A DNA stretch of 35,340 nucleotides. It comes from Eubacterium sp. (GTDB taxonomy: Bacteria > Bacillota > Clostridia > Acetivibrionales > DSM-1351). Positions 1 through 6,807 of the stretch are shown here, piece after piece (positions within the stretch are counted from its first letter, which is position 1; each line of letters begins with the position of its first letter). Location of the stretch: assembly GCA_029266335.1 (NCBI GenBank), contig JAQSXC010000022.1, positions 1 through 35,340 on the forward strand, in the 5' to 3' direction. The notes under the pieces were generated by a model. The model made no database searches. It was not told where the DNA came from and saw only the letters and a program-made list of their open reading frames with translations. The translations under genes and the position numbers were made by a program.

Positions 1-715
1 CAACAGCAATCTCACTGTTTGTGGAAGTGATTTCAACATCCTTCATAAGCGGCAGGATGCCTTTTGCAAAGCCCGCGTATTCCTCAATATTAGTCTCCAG
101 CCAGAGTTCCGGAACGGTAAACCCGTCATAAGTAACAGCGATCATATTAATGGTTCTGATTTCTTTTCCATGAATTGATGCAATAATTTTAAAGTCTCCG
201 GCTGAGGAAGCTGTTATCAGCCCCGTACTGCTGACCTTAACACCGGAGTTACCGGTAACCTTATAGCTGATCCCGATTTTTTCCATTGCAGTTGCATTGT
301 AAGTGTATGATACCGGATTCATACTGACACCGGCTCCGCCCACAAATACGGTTGTATGGGCAGGTTCAAAAGATATTTTTTCGGGATTTATTACAGTAAT
401 TTCACAGCTATACTCCTTTTTATTCACAGCAGCATTTATATATGCTCTTCCATATCCGGCAGCCGTTACTTTCCCGGAACTTGAAACTGATGCGACTTCA
501 CTATTGGAGGAAGACCATACAACTTTTTGAGAGGTACCTGTTACCTTTAAAGTTGTTGTTTCCCCTTTTAGCAGGTATGTACTGAAGGCATTTAATGAGA
601 TCTGAGAAGATTTTGCAGCTGCAGATGCGATAAGAGACTGATTTGTAAAATTTGCACAAATTAAAAAAAGTACAGTAAAAACAAACACACTGAAGGCATA
701 TCGTTTTTTTATCAT
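1..715 (-). CDS. Secreted Big_2 (bacterial Ig-like) protein, C-terminus outside window
   Basis: This minus-strand reading frame opens with ATG at 715 and runs open to the window edge (238 codons seen), so the C-terminal part is missing. An AGAGGAG ribosome binding site lies just upstream. The N-terminus is a classic Sec signal peptide: MIKKR, then a hydrophobic run (FSVFVFTVLFLIC), then an ASAAA-type cleavage region near residues 35-40. Residues about 45-120 look like a Big_2 domain: a threonine/valine-rich strand pattern with VVWSSSNSEVASVSSSGKV, followed by TAAGYGRAYI. A second, weaker Ig-like stretch follows (about 125-200, ending SSTGLITASSAGDFKI). Such domains occur in clostridial cell-surface and extracellular proteins; the function of this one depends on the unseen part. 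A good sigma-A promoter lies about 75 bases upstream. The Ig-like call is fairly safe; the role is unknown. Confidence 0.8.
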   Translation of the reverse strand, partial: MIKKRYAFSVFVFTVLFLICANFTNQSLIASAAAKSSQISLNAFSTYLLKGETTTLKVTGTSQKVVWSSSNSEVASVSSSGKVTAAGYGRAYINAAVNKKEYSCEITVINPEKISFEPAHTTVFVGGAGVSMNPVSYTYNATAMEKIGISYKVTGNSGVKVSSTGLITASSAGDFKIIASIHGKEIRTINMIAVTYDGFTVPELWLETNIEEYAGFAKGILPLMKDVEITSTNSEIAV

Positions 716-791
716 AAATATACTCCTCTGGAAAAATGGTTACGGGTTGACTTGTTGAGCTTGTTTAACAAATTTTATATGTTAATACAAT

Positions 792-820
792 ATTATAGCA
801 ACGTAAACACATTATGTCAA
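792..820 (-). promoter_or_regulatory. Sigma-A promoter for the Big_2 gene
   Basis: On the minus strand there is a consensus -35 TTGACA (820-815), a 17-base spacer and a consensus -10 TATAAT (797-792), about 75 bases before the ATG at 715. Confidence 0.75.
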
Positions 821-1075
821 AATCATCTATGTCAGACTTGGTCCTTTAACTCTGTAATTTAGCCTTATTCATCCTGAGAAAAAATAGTAAATAAGTTTTC
901 TCATATATTTTATCAAAACAGATGAGTACCCTCCAGCAGATTTTCAGAGTTCCTGCAATAATACCCTATATTTATTATGGACAAATTTTAATATCCTTTT
1001 ATTGTGAATATAATTGAAATAGGAGTTTTCCAGCCGCTCATATTTTGATGCAGGTGACGAAATGAGGTTTCAAAT
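821..1075. other. AT-rich spacer, nothing recognised
   Basis: Between the Big_2 promoter and the small ORF before the recombinase I see no gene, RNA family or clear terminator. A TATAAT at 1009-1014 on the plus strand could be a -10 element for the recombinase transcript, but the expected -35 position (TTTTAA) is poor. Confidence 0.4.
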
Positions 1076-1177
1076 ATGCCAAAAGTTAAACCCAAAAAAG
1101 TTCTGCCAATTTATAAAGGAAAAATTGAAGTAAAAGACCTTGTGTTTAAAATATTATCTCTGGCGGTAAGGAGGTAG
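1076..1177 (+). CDS. 33-aa basic ORF upstream of recombinase
   Basis: ATG at 1076 to TAG at 1175-1177 encodes 33 residues (MPKVKPKKVLPIYKGKIEVK, then DLVFKILSLAVRR). It has nine Lys and two Arg, no Cys and no signal peptide. A GAGG ribosome binding site sits 8 bases upstream. Its last codons overlap the AAGGAGGT that serves the recombinase start at 1187, an arrangement typical of translational coupling. I do not recognise a family. It could be a small accessory or DNA-binding peptide of the recombinase, or the remnant of a longer gene, since the frame is closed just upstream by TGA at 1055-1057. Supported by ribosome binding site and position only. Confidence 0.45.
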   Translation: MPKVKPKKVLPIYKGKIEVKDLVFKILSLAVRR

Positions 1178-1186
1178 CGTAATATT

Positions 1187-2761
1187 ATGCTGGGATTCAA
1201 CAAGCCTGATATCAATTATCACATCGGAATATATGTTCGTCAGAGCAGAGATGAAAATGAAGAAAATCTGGAAACCATTGATACACAGAAAAAGCTTTTA
1301 ATAGATTTTGTTAAGAGAAATAATCTTGGAACTGTATATAAAACATACGTTGATGATAATGTTTCAGGATCGGGCTTTGAAAGAAACGCACTGGAGGAAC
1401 TGAAAAAAGATGTTTTATCCTGCAATATAAATCTTATAGTTCTAAAGGATCTATCCAGATTGGGAAGAAATAATGCTAAAACTCTTTTGTTTCTTGACTT
1501 TCTGGAGGAGTATGGGGTCAGGGTTCTGACTTCCGACGGGAGGTATGACAGTCTGAAGGATAACGAAACAGTTGGAATTGATACATGGTACAACGAAAGG
1601 TATATCCGAGACATTTCAAAGAAGATACGGGCAAATCTGCGTTTTAAAATAGAGCAGGGTGAATACATAGGTAATGCACCTTACGGCTACGTTAAATCAG
1701 TCAATGAGAAAAACAAGCTTGTTGTTGATGCAAGAACTGCGACCGTAGTAAAGGAGATTTTTGAATTATATAAAAAAGGCCATGGCTATGCTGCCATAGC
1801 CAACATACTTAATGAGAAGGGTTATCCGTCACCCTCCTCAAAAAACTCGGATATTCCTATTACTCCGTGGAATCAGGTGGCGGTACAGAGAATACTCTGT
1901 AATCGTGTGTATATAGGTGACACAGTCCAGGGAGTCAGCGAAAAAATAAGCTTTAAAAATAAAAAGACACGAAGACTTCCCTTTGATAAATGGATTATCA
2001 CGACAAATACCCATGAACCTATTGTAAAAAATGAGGATTTTGATGAAGTGCAGAAAATGAGGGCTAAAAAGCGTTCAAATCAGGGTTATAACAGAAATAT
2101 TACACATCTTCTGAGTAACATGCTTTACTGTGGAAAATGTGGCAAGGCAATGTATGTCAGGGTCAGGAAAGACAGACCTGTAGGGTATATATGCAGTACT
2201 TATTCAAAGAATGGCAGTGAATGCTGCTCAAGCCACTATGTAACTGAGGATACAATTGTTGAGGTTATATCTGATGAATTGTTGGAGATGCTGTCAAACA
2301 CCGAGCTCATTGATAGCTTTAACCTGAAGTACAACAATGAGGAAAGTGAAGTGCGGAAGAGACACGAAATGGTTCAAAAGTTTGACCAGCAGATATTTGC
2401 CAAGCAGAAACAGCAGGATATTTTATACATAGACAGACTGGAAGCTAAAATTTCCGAACAACTTTTTTTCCGTATGAATCAAGGTATTGAAGACAGGATT
2501 AATTTGCTGAAGAAGGAAAAGGAAAAGCTTCTGGAGGAAGAAAAAAAGCAGCTGGACAAAATGCATGTGGTTGAAAGCTTCATTAACAGGATAAAAAATC
2601 AGGGACTGAATAAGAACATTATACAGTTGATGGTTAACAGAATTATTGTTTACGACAACAGTGACAGTGCTGAAGTTCAAAACATTGGGCTGGGCAATGA
2701 AGAAAGCAAAAACGGCTTGATAGTAATTGAGTATAATTATAATAATTGGAGAGAAGCATAG
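1187..2761 (+). CDS. Large serine recombinase (resolvase/invertase family)
   Basis: This 524-residue protein has the three-part layout of large serine recombinases. The N-terminal catalytic domain (about 12-160) has YVRQS with likely nucleophile Ser20, Arg18, the GSGFER motif around 61-66 and LSRLGRN around 89-95. A recombinase domain follows (about 165-300, starting NAPYGYVK). Then comes a zinc-ribbon (about 312-350; Cys315, Cys318, Cys336, Cys346/347) and a Lys/Glu-rich coiled coil (about 365-470). Such enzymes insert or excise phage, ICE or sporulation-interrupting elements by pairing att sites. The ATG at 1187 follows AAGGAGGT with an 11-base gap. No phage, conjugation or cargo genes are seen nearby, so it is either the end of an element lying elsewhere or a stranded remnant. 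All catalytic motifs appear intact. Confidence 0.93.
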   Translation: MLGFNKPDINYHIGIYVRQSRDENEENLETIDTQKKLLIDFVKRNNLGTVYKTYVDDNVSGSGFERNALEELKKDVLSCNINLIVLKDLSRLGRNNAKTLLFLDFLEEYGVRVLTSDGRYDSLKDNETVGIDTWYNERYIRDISKKIRANLRFKIEQGEYIGNAPYGYVKSVNEKNKLVVDARTATVVKEIFELYKKGHGYAAIANILNEKGYPSPSSKNSDIPITPWNQVAVQRILCNRVYIGDTVQGVSEKISFKNKKTRRLPFDKWIITTNTHEPIVKNEDFDEVQKMRAKKRSNQGYNRNITHLLSNMLYCGKCGKAMYVRVRKDRPVGYICSTYSKNGSECCSSHYVTEDTIVEVISDELLEMLSNTELIDSFNLKYNNEESEVRKRHEMVQKFDQQIFAKQKQQDILYIDRLEAKISEQLFFRMNQGIEDRINLLKKEKEKLLEEEKKQLDKMHVVESFINRIKNQGLNKNIIQLMVNRIIVYDNSDSAEVQNIGLGNEESKNGLIVIEYNYNNWREA

Positions 2762-2845
2762 ACGGGAATTGAGAATTTAATAATTCATCTGCCTGATAAG
2801 AGTAGACCGGATAAACTACGGTTTAATACAGGGGTTATTATAGAT

Positions 2846-2875
2846 GAGCTTACTTTAATGTGAGCTCTTTTTTTT
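2846..2875 (+). terminator. Rho-independent terminator after recombinase
   Basis: GAGCTTAC pairs with GTGAGCTC (8 bp, one G-U) around a TTTAAT loop, followed by eight T. Confidence 0.85.
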
Positions 2876-2959
2876 GTATGCAATTAAATTGTACAGGTAA
2901 ATAATTAAGTAACCGTTAGTATTTGGGTTACATAATATATATCGAAGGAGGTGTTTTTT

Positions 2960-3427
2960 GTGAAATTTAGGAAATCAAAAAACAAAAGGAAAAAACACGA
3001 AAATGATATAGGAAATTCGGGAAATGCAGTAAATGCAGTAAATACAGTAAATACAGTAAATACTACAAATACTGCAACCGCAGAAAACATGGATAACTCC
3101 AAAGAAAAACAGACCCATGTTCACGAATTTTTAAGCAGTACAAAATTAGCTGAGGAAAACGACGACAGACATAATCATCGTGTTGCCGGTGTGACGAGTC
3201 AGGTTATTCCTTTACCGGGTGGTAATCATAAACATGCGATCTTTTCCAATACGGATTTTTTGGATCATCTCCATGAAATAGGAGCTGAAACCGGTCCTGC
3301 TGTCCGGGTAGGAAATGGCAAACATGTACATTTTGTCAAAGGTACAACAACAATAAATGATGAGCATTTTCACAATTTTGCTTTTGCAACACTTATTGAA
3401 TCCCCGTTACTGCCTTTGGAAGGTTGA
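2960..3427 (+). CDS. YmaF-family His-rich protein
   Basis: The protein is 155 residues from a GTG at 2960. I prefer this to the in-frame GTG at 2951, because the AAGGAGG at 2945-2951 would overlap that codon but is 8 bases from 2960. The start is very basic (VKFRKSKNKRKK). A low-complexity linker of Asn-Ala/Thr-Val triplets follows (about 18-42, encoded by a 9-base tandem repeat). Residues 51-150 form the YmaF-like domain with six His-X-His pairs (about 53-55, 71-73, 90-92, 103-105, 122-124, 136-138). YmaF-family proteins occur in spore-forming Firmicutes and their biochemical role is unknown to me. The HxH spacing suggests metal binding, which is inference. There is no signal peptide. It stands alone, after the recombinase terminator and facing the small Lys-rich ORF. 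Confidence 0.75.
   Translation: MKFRKSKNKRKKHENDIGNSGNAVNAVNTVNTVNTTNTATAENMDNSKEKQTHVHEFLSSTKLAEENDDRHNHRVAGVTSQVIPLPGGNHKHAIFSNTDFLDHLHEIGAETGPAVRVGNGKHVHFVKGTTTINDEHFHNFAFATLIESPLLPLEG
3022..3075 (+). repeat. 9-bp coding tandem repeat (six units)
   Basis: Six consecutive 9-mers: AAATGCAGT twice, AAATACAGT twice, then AAATACTAC and AAATACTGC. They encode the Asn-(Ala/Thr)-(Val/Thr/Ala) linker of the YmaF-like protein in frame, so gain or loss of units would change linker length without a frameshift. Confidence 0.9.
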
Positions 3428-3540
3428 ACTCTTTTTGGGACTGCAGGGGGGCGTATTTGCACCAAAACTATAGCTGTTGTATACGCTACGGTGAATATAT
3501 CGCCCCGGATTATATAACAAAAGACTTGCTTTACATATGG

Positions 3541-3669
3541 TTAATCTCCCGGCTTTCCTTTGCTTTTGTTGCTGAACCTGGGATTATCCGGGTTTTGGGT
3601 TATAGCTTGTTCCTCTTTATTTTGTGCATTTGGTTTTGAAGTTACCTTGTTCTTTTTGCCCTTAAACAT
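3541..3669 (-). CDS. 42-aa Lys-rich small protein
   Basis: On the minus strand an AAAAAAGGAG ribosome binding site stands 6 bases before ATG (3669-3667). The frame stays open for 42 codons to TAA at 3543-3541. The product starts MFKGKKNKVTSKPNAQNKEE and ends in NKSKGKPGD: it is hydrophilic and rich in Lys, Asn and Pro, with no Cys, signal peptide or membrane segment. Its basic start resembles that of the neighbouring YmaF-like protein (VKFRKSKNK), and the two genes converge. Small basic proteins of this kind include spore core and DNA-associated peptides, but nothing here identifies a function. The plus-strand 71-codon frame over the same bases lacks a ribosome binding site, so I prefer this one. 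Its upstream DNA carries a tandem repeat and an inverted repeat. Confidence 0.55.
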   Translation of the reverse strand: MFKGKKNKVTSKPNAQNKEEQAITQNPDNPRFSNKSKGKPGD

Positions 3670-3698
3670 ATAAGCTCCTTTTTTATTAGTTGTTTCTG

Positions 3699-3772
3699 AT
3701 CTTATTAAATGTTGCTTATCTTATTAATATTGCTTATATTATTAATGTTTGAGATCTTATTTAATGCTTGAG
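3699..3772. repeat. Degenerate 18-19-bp tandem repeat, four units
   Basis: Four consecutive related units run 3699-3717, 3718-3735, 3736-3753 and 3754-3772. Each fits roughly ATCTTATTAATATTGCTT, with changes at a few positions. They fill much of the leader region of the 42-aa gene on the minus strand and of the spacer before the peptidase gene on the plus strand. Confidence 0.7.
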
Positions 3773-3780
3773 GTTTATAA

Positions 3781-3811
3781 AATATTGAGTATCAATATTA
3801 TAGTCTGTCAA
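3781..3811 (-). promoter_or_regulatory. Possible promoter/operator of the 42-aa gene
   Basis: AATATTGA-GTA-TCAATATT at 3781-3799 is a perfect inverted repeat. On the minus strand a TTGACA (3811-3806) lies 17 bases before TCAATA (3788-3783), which falls inside that repeat. This could be a promoter with an overlapping operator; the -10 is weak. I see no good promoter for the plus-strand peptidase gene in this spacer. Confidence 0.3.
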
Positions 3812-3974
3812 ATTAAATTTTTTATTCAATTTCAAATTTACCGATATTACAATAACTTATAAAAACTATCCATATGGAAAATGAGCCCAATAACTGAATT
3901 TATACATATACTAAACAATAGAAGAAATTTTATTTAGGTATTAATGCAAACCTGAAGGGAGGCCTGAAATAAAA

Positions 3975-4649
3975 ATGTCTGAGGTCAAAAATCTCAAGCA
4001 GAATGGCCAGCATAAGGACTTTAACGGCTATGGAGGTATAGAGGAACTGGACAGATACATACACGATGAATATGGAGCGGGGTGGGCACAGAAAAAAAGT
4101 AAGAATATAAGCGCAATTCTTAATTTCAAACAGTCAAGTTTTGGCCCCGACAATAATAACAACTGTACTTTGGCATCCATTACACGTATAATGAAATATT
4201 ACTCCGATCAGGGTTTGAAGGAAATCCCGGCAGATTTGGATGAACTGTATGGTATAGTGAGGAAAATTGGAGTTAAGCATGGATACCATCCGGCAAAATC
4301 AGGTCTTATAAGAGATTTGTTTGTATACACTCCTTTTGAAATCAAGACCATGGTTAATGATACCTGGATTGCATTCGGATATCCTGCCGGCAATTCCAGG
4401 AACAGATATTACAGAAAGCTGAGAATTATCAAGGAAAGTATAGATGATATGAACCCAGTTTTACTAAATATTGCAGGTGGTGACTATATGGGGCATACCG
4501 TTACTGTAACCGGTTATAAGGTGTTTGGCAAAGAGAGCCATTCCGACCGGACTTTTGTTCAGATATTTGACGGTTGGAGCGAGAATACAAGGTATATTGA
4601 TTGGAAGAAATTTGGTAATACATTAGCTAATGTGACAAGAATAATTTAG
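3975..4649 (+). CDS. C39-like papain-fold cysteine peptidase family protein
   Basis: The protein has 224 residues with no signal peptide or membrane segment. A papain-like triad can be placed: Cys64 in NNNCTLASITRIMKYY at the start of a helix, His174 in MGHTVTVTGYKVF, and Asp199 in QIFDGW. This order and the GHxVxVxGY / DGW pattern fit the peptidase C39-like group. Members exported or fused to ABC transporters cleave double-glycine leaders, but this protein has no transporter partner and looks cytoplasmic. Its substrate is unknown. The ribosome binding site GGGAGG is 12 bases before the ATG, longer than usual, and no alternative in-frame start lies closer. It is a single gene between the small-ORF region and the leuA promoter. 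Fold call moderate, catalytic triad likely, function unknown. Confidence 0.65.
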   Translation: MSEVKNLKQNGQHKDFNGYGGIEELDRYIHDEYGAGWAQKKSKNISAILNFKQSSFGPDNNNNCTLASITRIMKYYSDQGLKEIPADLDELYGIVRKIGVKHGYHPAKSGLIRDLFVYTPFEIKTMVNDTWIAFGYPAGNSRNRYYRKLRIIKESIDDMNPVLLNIAGGDYMGHTVTVTGYKVFGKESHSDRTFVQIFDGWSENTRYIDWKKFGNTLANVTRII

Positions 4650-4652
4650 TTG

Positions 4653-4681
4653 TTGACAAATATACGCTTTTCAATTAAAAT
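4653..4681 (+). promoter_or_regulatory. Sigma-A promoter of the leuA leader
   Basis: Consensus -35 TTGACA (4653-4658), a 17-base spacer and TAAAAT (4676-4681), starting a few bases after the peptidase stop codon and just before the T-box. Confidence 0.75.
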
Positions 4682-4698
4682 GATAAAAACGTTAAAGG

Positions 4699-4937
4699 TA
4701 ATGACTGGGAATAGTAGAAATACCTCAAGCTTTCAGAGAGTCGGCGTTTGGTGTGAGCCGATAGTTTTGTGGTTTTTGAACTCGTCCATGAACTGCTGCC
4801 CGAGTTTGTAGGGTAAGCCGGAATTCCACCGTTACAGGGATAGATGGTGACAGCCATTGAAAGAGTGAATTCTTAAGAATTAATTAGAGTGGTACCGCGA
4901 GTTATGCCTCGTCTCTATAGAGAGACGGGGCTTTTTT
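4699..4937 (+). promoter_or_regulatory. T-box leader, leucine specifier
   Basis: Canonical T-box parts appear in order: the AGTA strand of the specifier loop (4713-4716), AGAGAG (4735-4740), the distal GGTGTGA loop closed by TCGGC/GCCGA, then GAA followed by the specifier CTC (4781-4783) and a purine. The T-box sequence AGAGTGGTACCGCG is at 4886-4899. The terminator has an 11-bp stem (4906-4916 with 4921-4931) and six T. A CTC leucine codon predicts that uncharged tRNA-Leu stabilises the antiterminator and turns on leuA. This independently supports LeuA rather than citramalate synthase. Confidence 0.95.
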
Positions 4938-5035
4938 ATGCGCATGCCAAATTTTCCTCGGTTAATGAAGAACTATAAAGTATTTACCGGCAGGAAAGGT
5001 ACATGCGCAGACAAAAGTGGCTTTGCCGCCTTTAT
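4938..5035 (+). repeat. Structured dispersed repeat, copy 1 (unrecognised RNA element)
   Basis: The element begins immediately after the T-box terminator T-run. An outer stem TGCGCATGCC (4939-4948) pairs with GGTACATGCGCA (4998-5009), with a two-base bulge. An inner TTTCCT/AGGAAA helix closes a variable loop. A second hairpin CAAAAGTGGC-TTT-GCCGC follows (5012-5028). A second copy lies at 26709-26803 on the minus strand. Stems are kept or compensated between copies (ATGCC opposite GGTAC versus GTGCC opposite GGCAT), while the loop is unrelated. I do not recognise an Rfam-type family. Confidence 0.75.
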
Positions 5036-5038
5036 TAT

Positions 5039-5150
5039 ACGTCCCATCAATATTGTGATAGGACGTTAAGAAATGGGATTTTGATGCTCAAATTCCGGGT
5101 TTGATCATCAAAGTAATCTCATTTAGATTCTAATATATTATCAATCTAAA
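5039..5150 (+). other. Further hairpins in leuA 5' leader
   Basis: Three more stems follow the repeat. ACGTCC pairs with GGACGT (5039-5044 with 5061-5066; ATCA/TGAT continues the helix). A long imperfect stem pairs AAATGGGATTTTGATG (5071-5086) with its counterpart at 5106-5124, with TCAAA/TTTGA inside. TTTAGATT (5122-5129) pairs with AATCTAAA (5143-5150). No T-run follows any of them. They place about 235 bases of structured RNA between the T-box terminator and the leuA start. Confidence 0.6.
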
Positions 5151-5173
5151 ATATTATCGATGGAGGTTTTTCT

Positions 5174-6730
5174 ATGAGCAGAAAAATACTTGTACTTGAC
5201 ACGACCTTACGGGATGGTGAGCAGGTTCCCGGAGCAAAACTGAATCTTTATGAAAAGCTTGAATTGGCACATCAGCTCAAGGCCTTAAATGTTGATATAA
5301 TTGAAGCAGGCTTTGCCGCATCCTCTCAGGGGGACTTCAATGCCATAAAAGAAATAGCTTCTCAAATAGGTGACAGCTGTATAATGATAACAGCATTAGC
5401 CCGTGCGGTGAAAGGGGATATTGACGCGGTGTATCAGAGCGTCAGATATGCTCAAAATCCCTTGATTCACATAGTATTGGGAACCTCGGCAGTTCACATG
5501 GATAAGAAGTTTAATAAAACACAGGAGCAAGTGCTGGAGATGGGTGTAAACGCTGTAAAGTACGCAAAGACTTTGCTTCCAGAGGTGCAATACTCTACCG
5601 AGGATGCCTCCAGATCGGATTTCGAATACCTGTGGAAAACAATCGAGGCTGTTGTAAAGGCAGGAGCCACAATGATCAATATCCCTGATACTGTTGGTTA
5701 CGCCGTTCCTGAAGAGTTCGGTGAACTGATCAGCAAGATAAATTACCGCCTTAAAAACCTTAATAACAAGGTATTGTTAAGTGTCCACTGCCATAATGAT
5801 ACAGGCATGGCAACGGCAAATACCCTTGCCGCTGTGAAAAACGGTGCCGATAAAATAGAGTGTACCGTCAATGGGCTGGGAGAAAGGGCTGGCAATGCGG
5901 CTCTGGAGGAAGTGGTCATGGCTATGAAACTCCGTTCAAAATATTATGATGCTCATACAGATATTGTTACCAGAGAAATTTACAAAACCTCCAGATTGGT
6001 AAGCAATCTGACAGGGCTTGATATCCAGGTAAACAAGGCAATAACCGGTGAAAATGCTTTTGCACACTCGTCGGGAATTCATCAGGACGGTCTGCTTAAA
6101 GCAAGAGAGGTATATGAGGTCATAGCCCCGGAGGATGTAGGGGTAGAAAATATGGATATAATTCTGACTGCCAGGTCGGGCCGCCATGCATTTAGAAATG
6201 CCGCCGAAAAGCTGGGCTGCAAATTCAAGGATGAGGAAGATTTCGAAACACTGTTCACCCGGTTCCTGGAGCTTGCAGATGCAAAAAAGGAAGTTTATGA
6301 CCACGACGTTTATTACCTGATTGAAAAGCATAACAGCAGCAGATCTGATGAAGAAAGAACCGATGCAAATACAAGGCTTGATTTATTTGAACTAATTTCT
6401 TTTCAAGTTGTCAGCAATGATATTTTTCCAACTGCAACAATCAAGCTGAAAAAGGGGAGAGACAGCTTAAGGCACAGCGCAGTAGGCGATGGCCCGATTG
6501 ACGCACTATATTCTGCAATTAAAGAGATTGCAGGACTTGAGGTGGACCTGAAGGAATATAAGATCAGCAGTATGTCCAGAGGTAAGGAAGCACTGGGCAG
6601 AGTCAGCATCCGAATCGGTTTCAATGAAAAAATATACACAGCGAGAGCTATGGACACAGACGTAATTAAGGCCAGTGCACTTGCTTTAATAAATGGTATA
6701 AATGCAATAATTCTGGAACAGGCAAACTAA
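5174..6730 (+). CDS. leuA: 2-isopropylmalate synthase
   Basis: The 518-residue enzyme condenses acetyl-CoA with 2-oxoisovalerate, the first committed step of leucine synthesis, in the cytoplasm. The N-terminal TIM barrel (about 1-280) carries LDTTLRDGEQ (residues 8-17; catalytic Arg13, metal ligand Asp14), SVHCHND (metal His205 and His207) and NGLGERAGNAALEEV (Asn241). It continues with the AFAHSSGIHQDG motif. Residues about 375-515 form the LeuA regulatory dimer domain, where leucine feedback acts (SMSRGKEALGRVSIRI). Length and motifs match bacterial LeuA. Citramalate synthase is the main alternative, but the leucine T-box argues against it. ATG at 5174 follows TGGAGGT. It stands alone, with no leuB or leuCD beside it. 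Confidence 0.9.
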   Translation: MSRKILVLDTTLRDGEQVPGAKLNLYEKLELAHQLKALNVDIIEAGFAASSQGDFNAIKEIASQIGDSCIMITALARAVKGDIDAVYQSVRYAQNPLIHIVLGTSAVHMDKKFNKTQEQVLEMGVNAVKYAKTLLPEVQYSTEDASRSDFEYLWKTIEAVVKAGATMINIPDTVGYAVPEEFGELISKINYRLKNLNNKVLLSVHCHNDTGMATANTLAAVKNGADKIECTVNGLGERAGNAALEEVVMAMKLRSKYYDAHTDIVTREIYKTSRLVSNLTGLDIQVNKAITGENAFAHSSGIHQDGLLKAREVYEVIAPEDVGVENMDIILTARSGRHAFRNAAEKLGCKFKDEEDFETLFTRFLELADAKKEVYDHDVYYLIEKHNSSRSDEERTDANTRLDLFELISFQVVSNDIFPTATIKLKKGRDSLRHSAVGDGPIDALYSAIKEIAGLEVDLKEYKISSMSRGKEALGRVSIRIGFNEKIYTARAMDTDVIKASALALINGINAIILEQAN

Positions 6731-6749
6731 AAAAGTGCTGAAAATATAA

Positions 6750-6797
6750 ACCCGGTAGGGTTCTAATGTCCATTGGTAACACAGGACCCTACCGGGT
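6750..6797. terminator. Shared convergent terminator, leuA / apgM
   Basis: A 15-bp stem (6750-6764 with 6783-6797, ACCCGGTAGGGT core, one G-T) encloses an 18-base loop. The minus-strand side is followed by TTTATATTTT, so it suits the gltX-glnS-apgM transcript best; it probably also stops leuA. Confidence 0.75.
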
Positions 6798-6807
6798 AAG
6801 ATTTCAA

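Noticed and set aside
3424..3639. 71-codon plus-strand ORF downstream of the YmaF-like gene
   Set aside because: It starts over the YmaF stop without a ribosome binding site, and its bases are better explained by the minus-strand 42-aa ORF with a strong site.
4675..4857. 60-codon minus-strand ORF
   Set aside because: It is the complement of the leucine T-box leader; no ribosome binding site.
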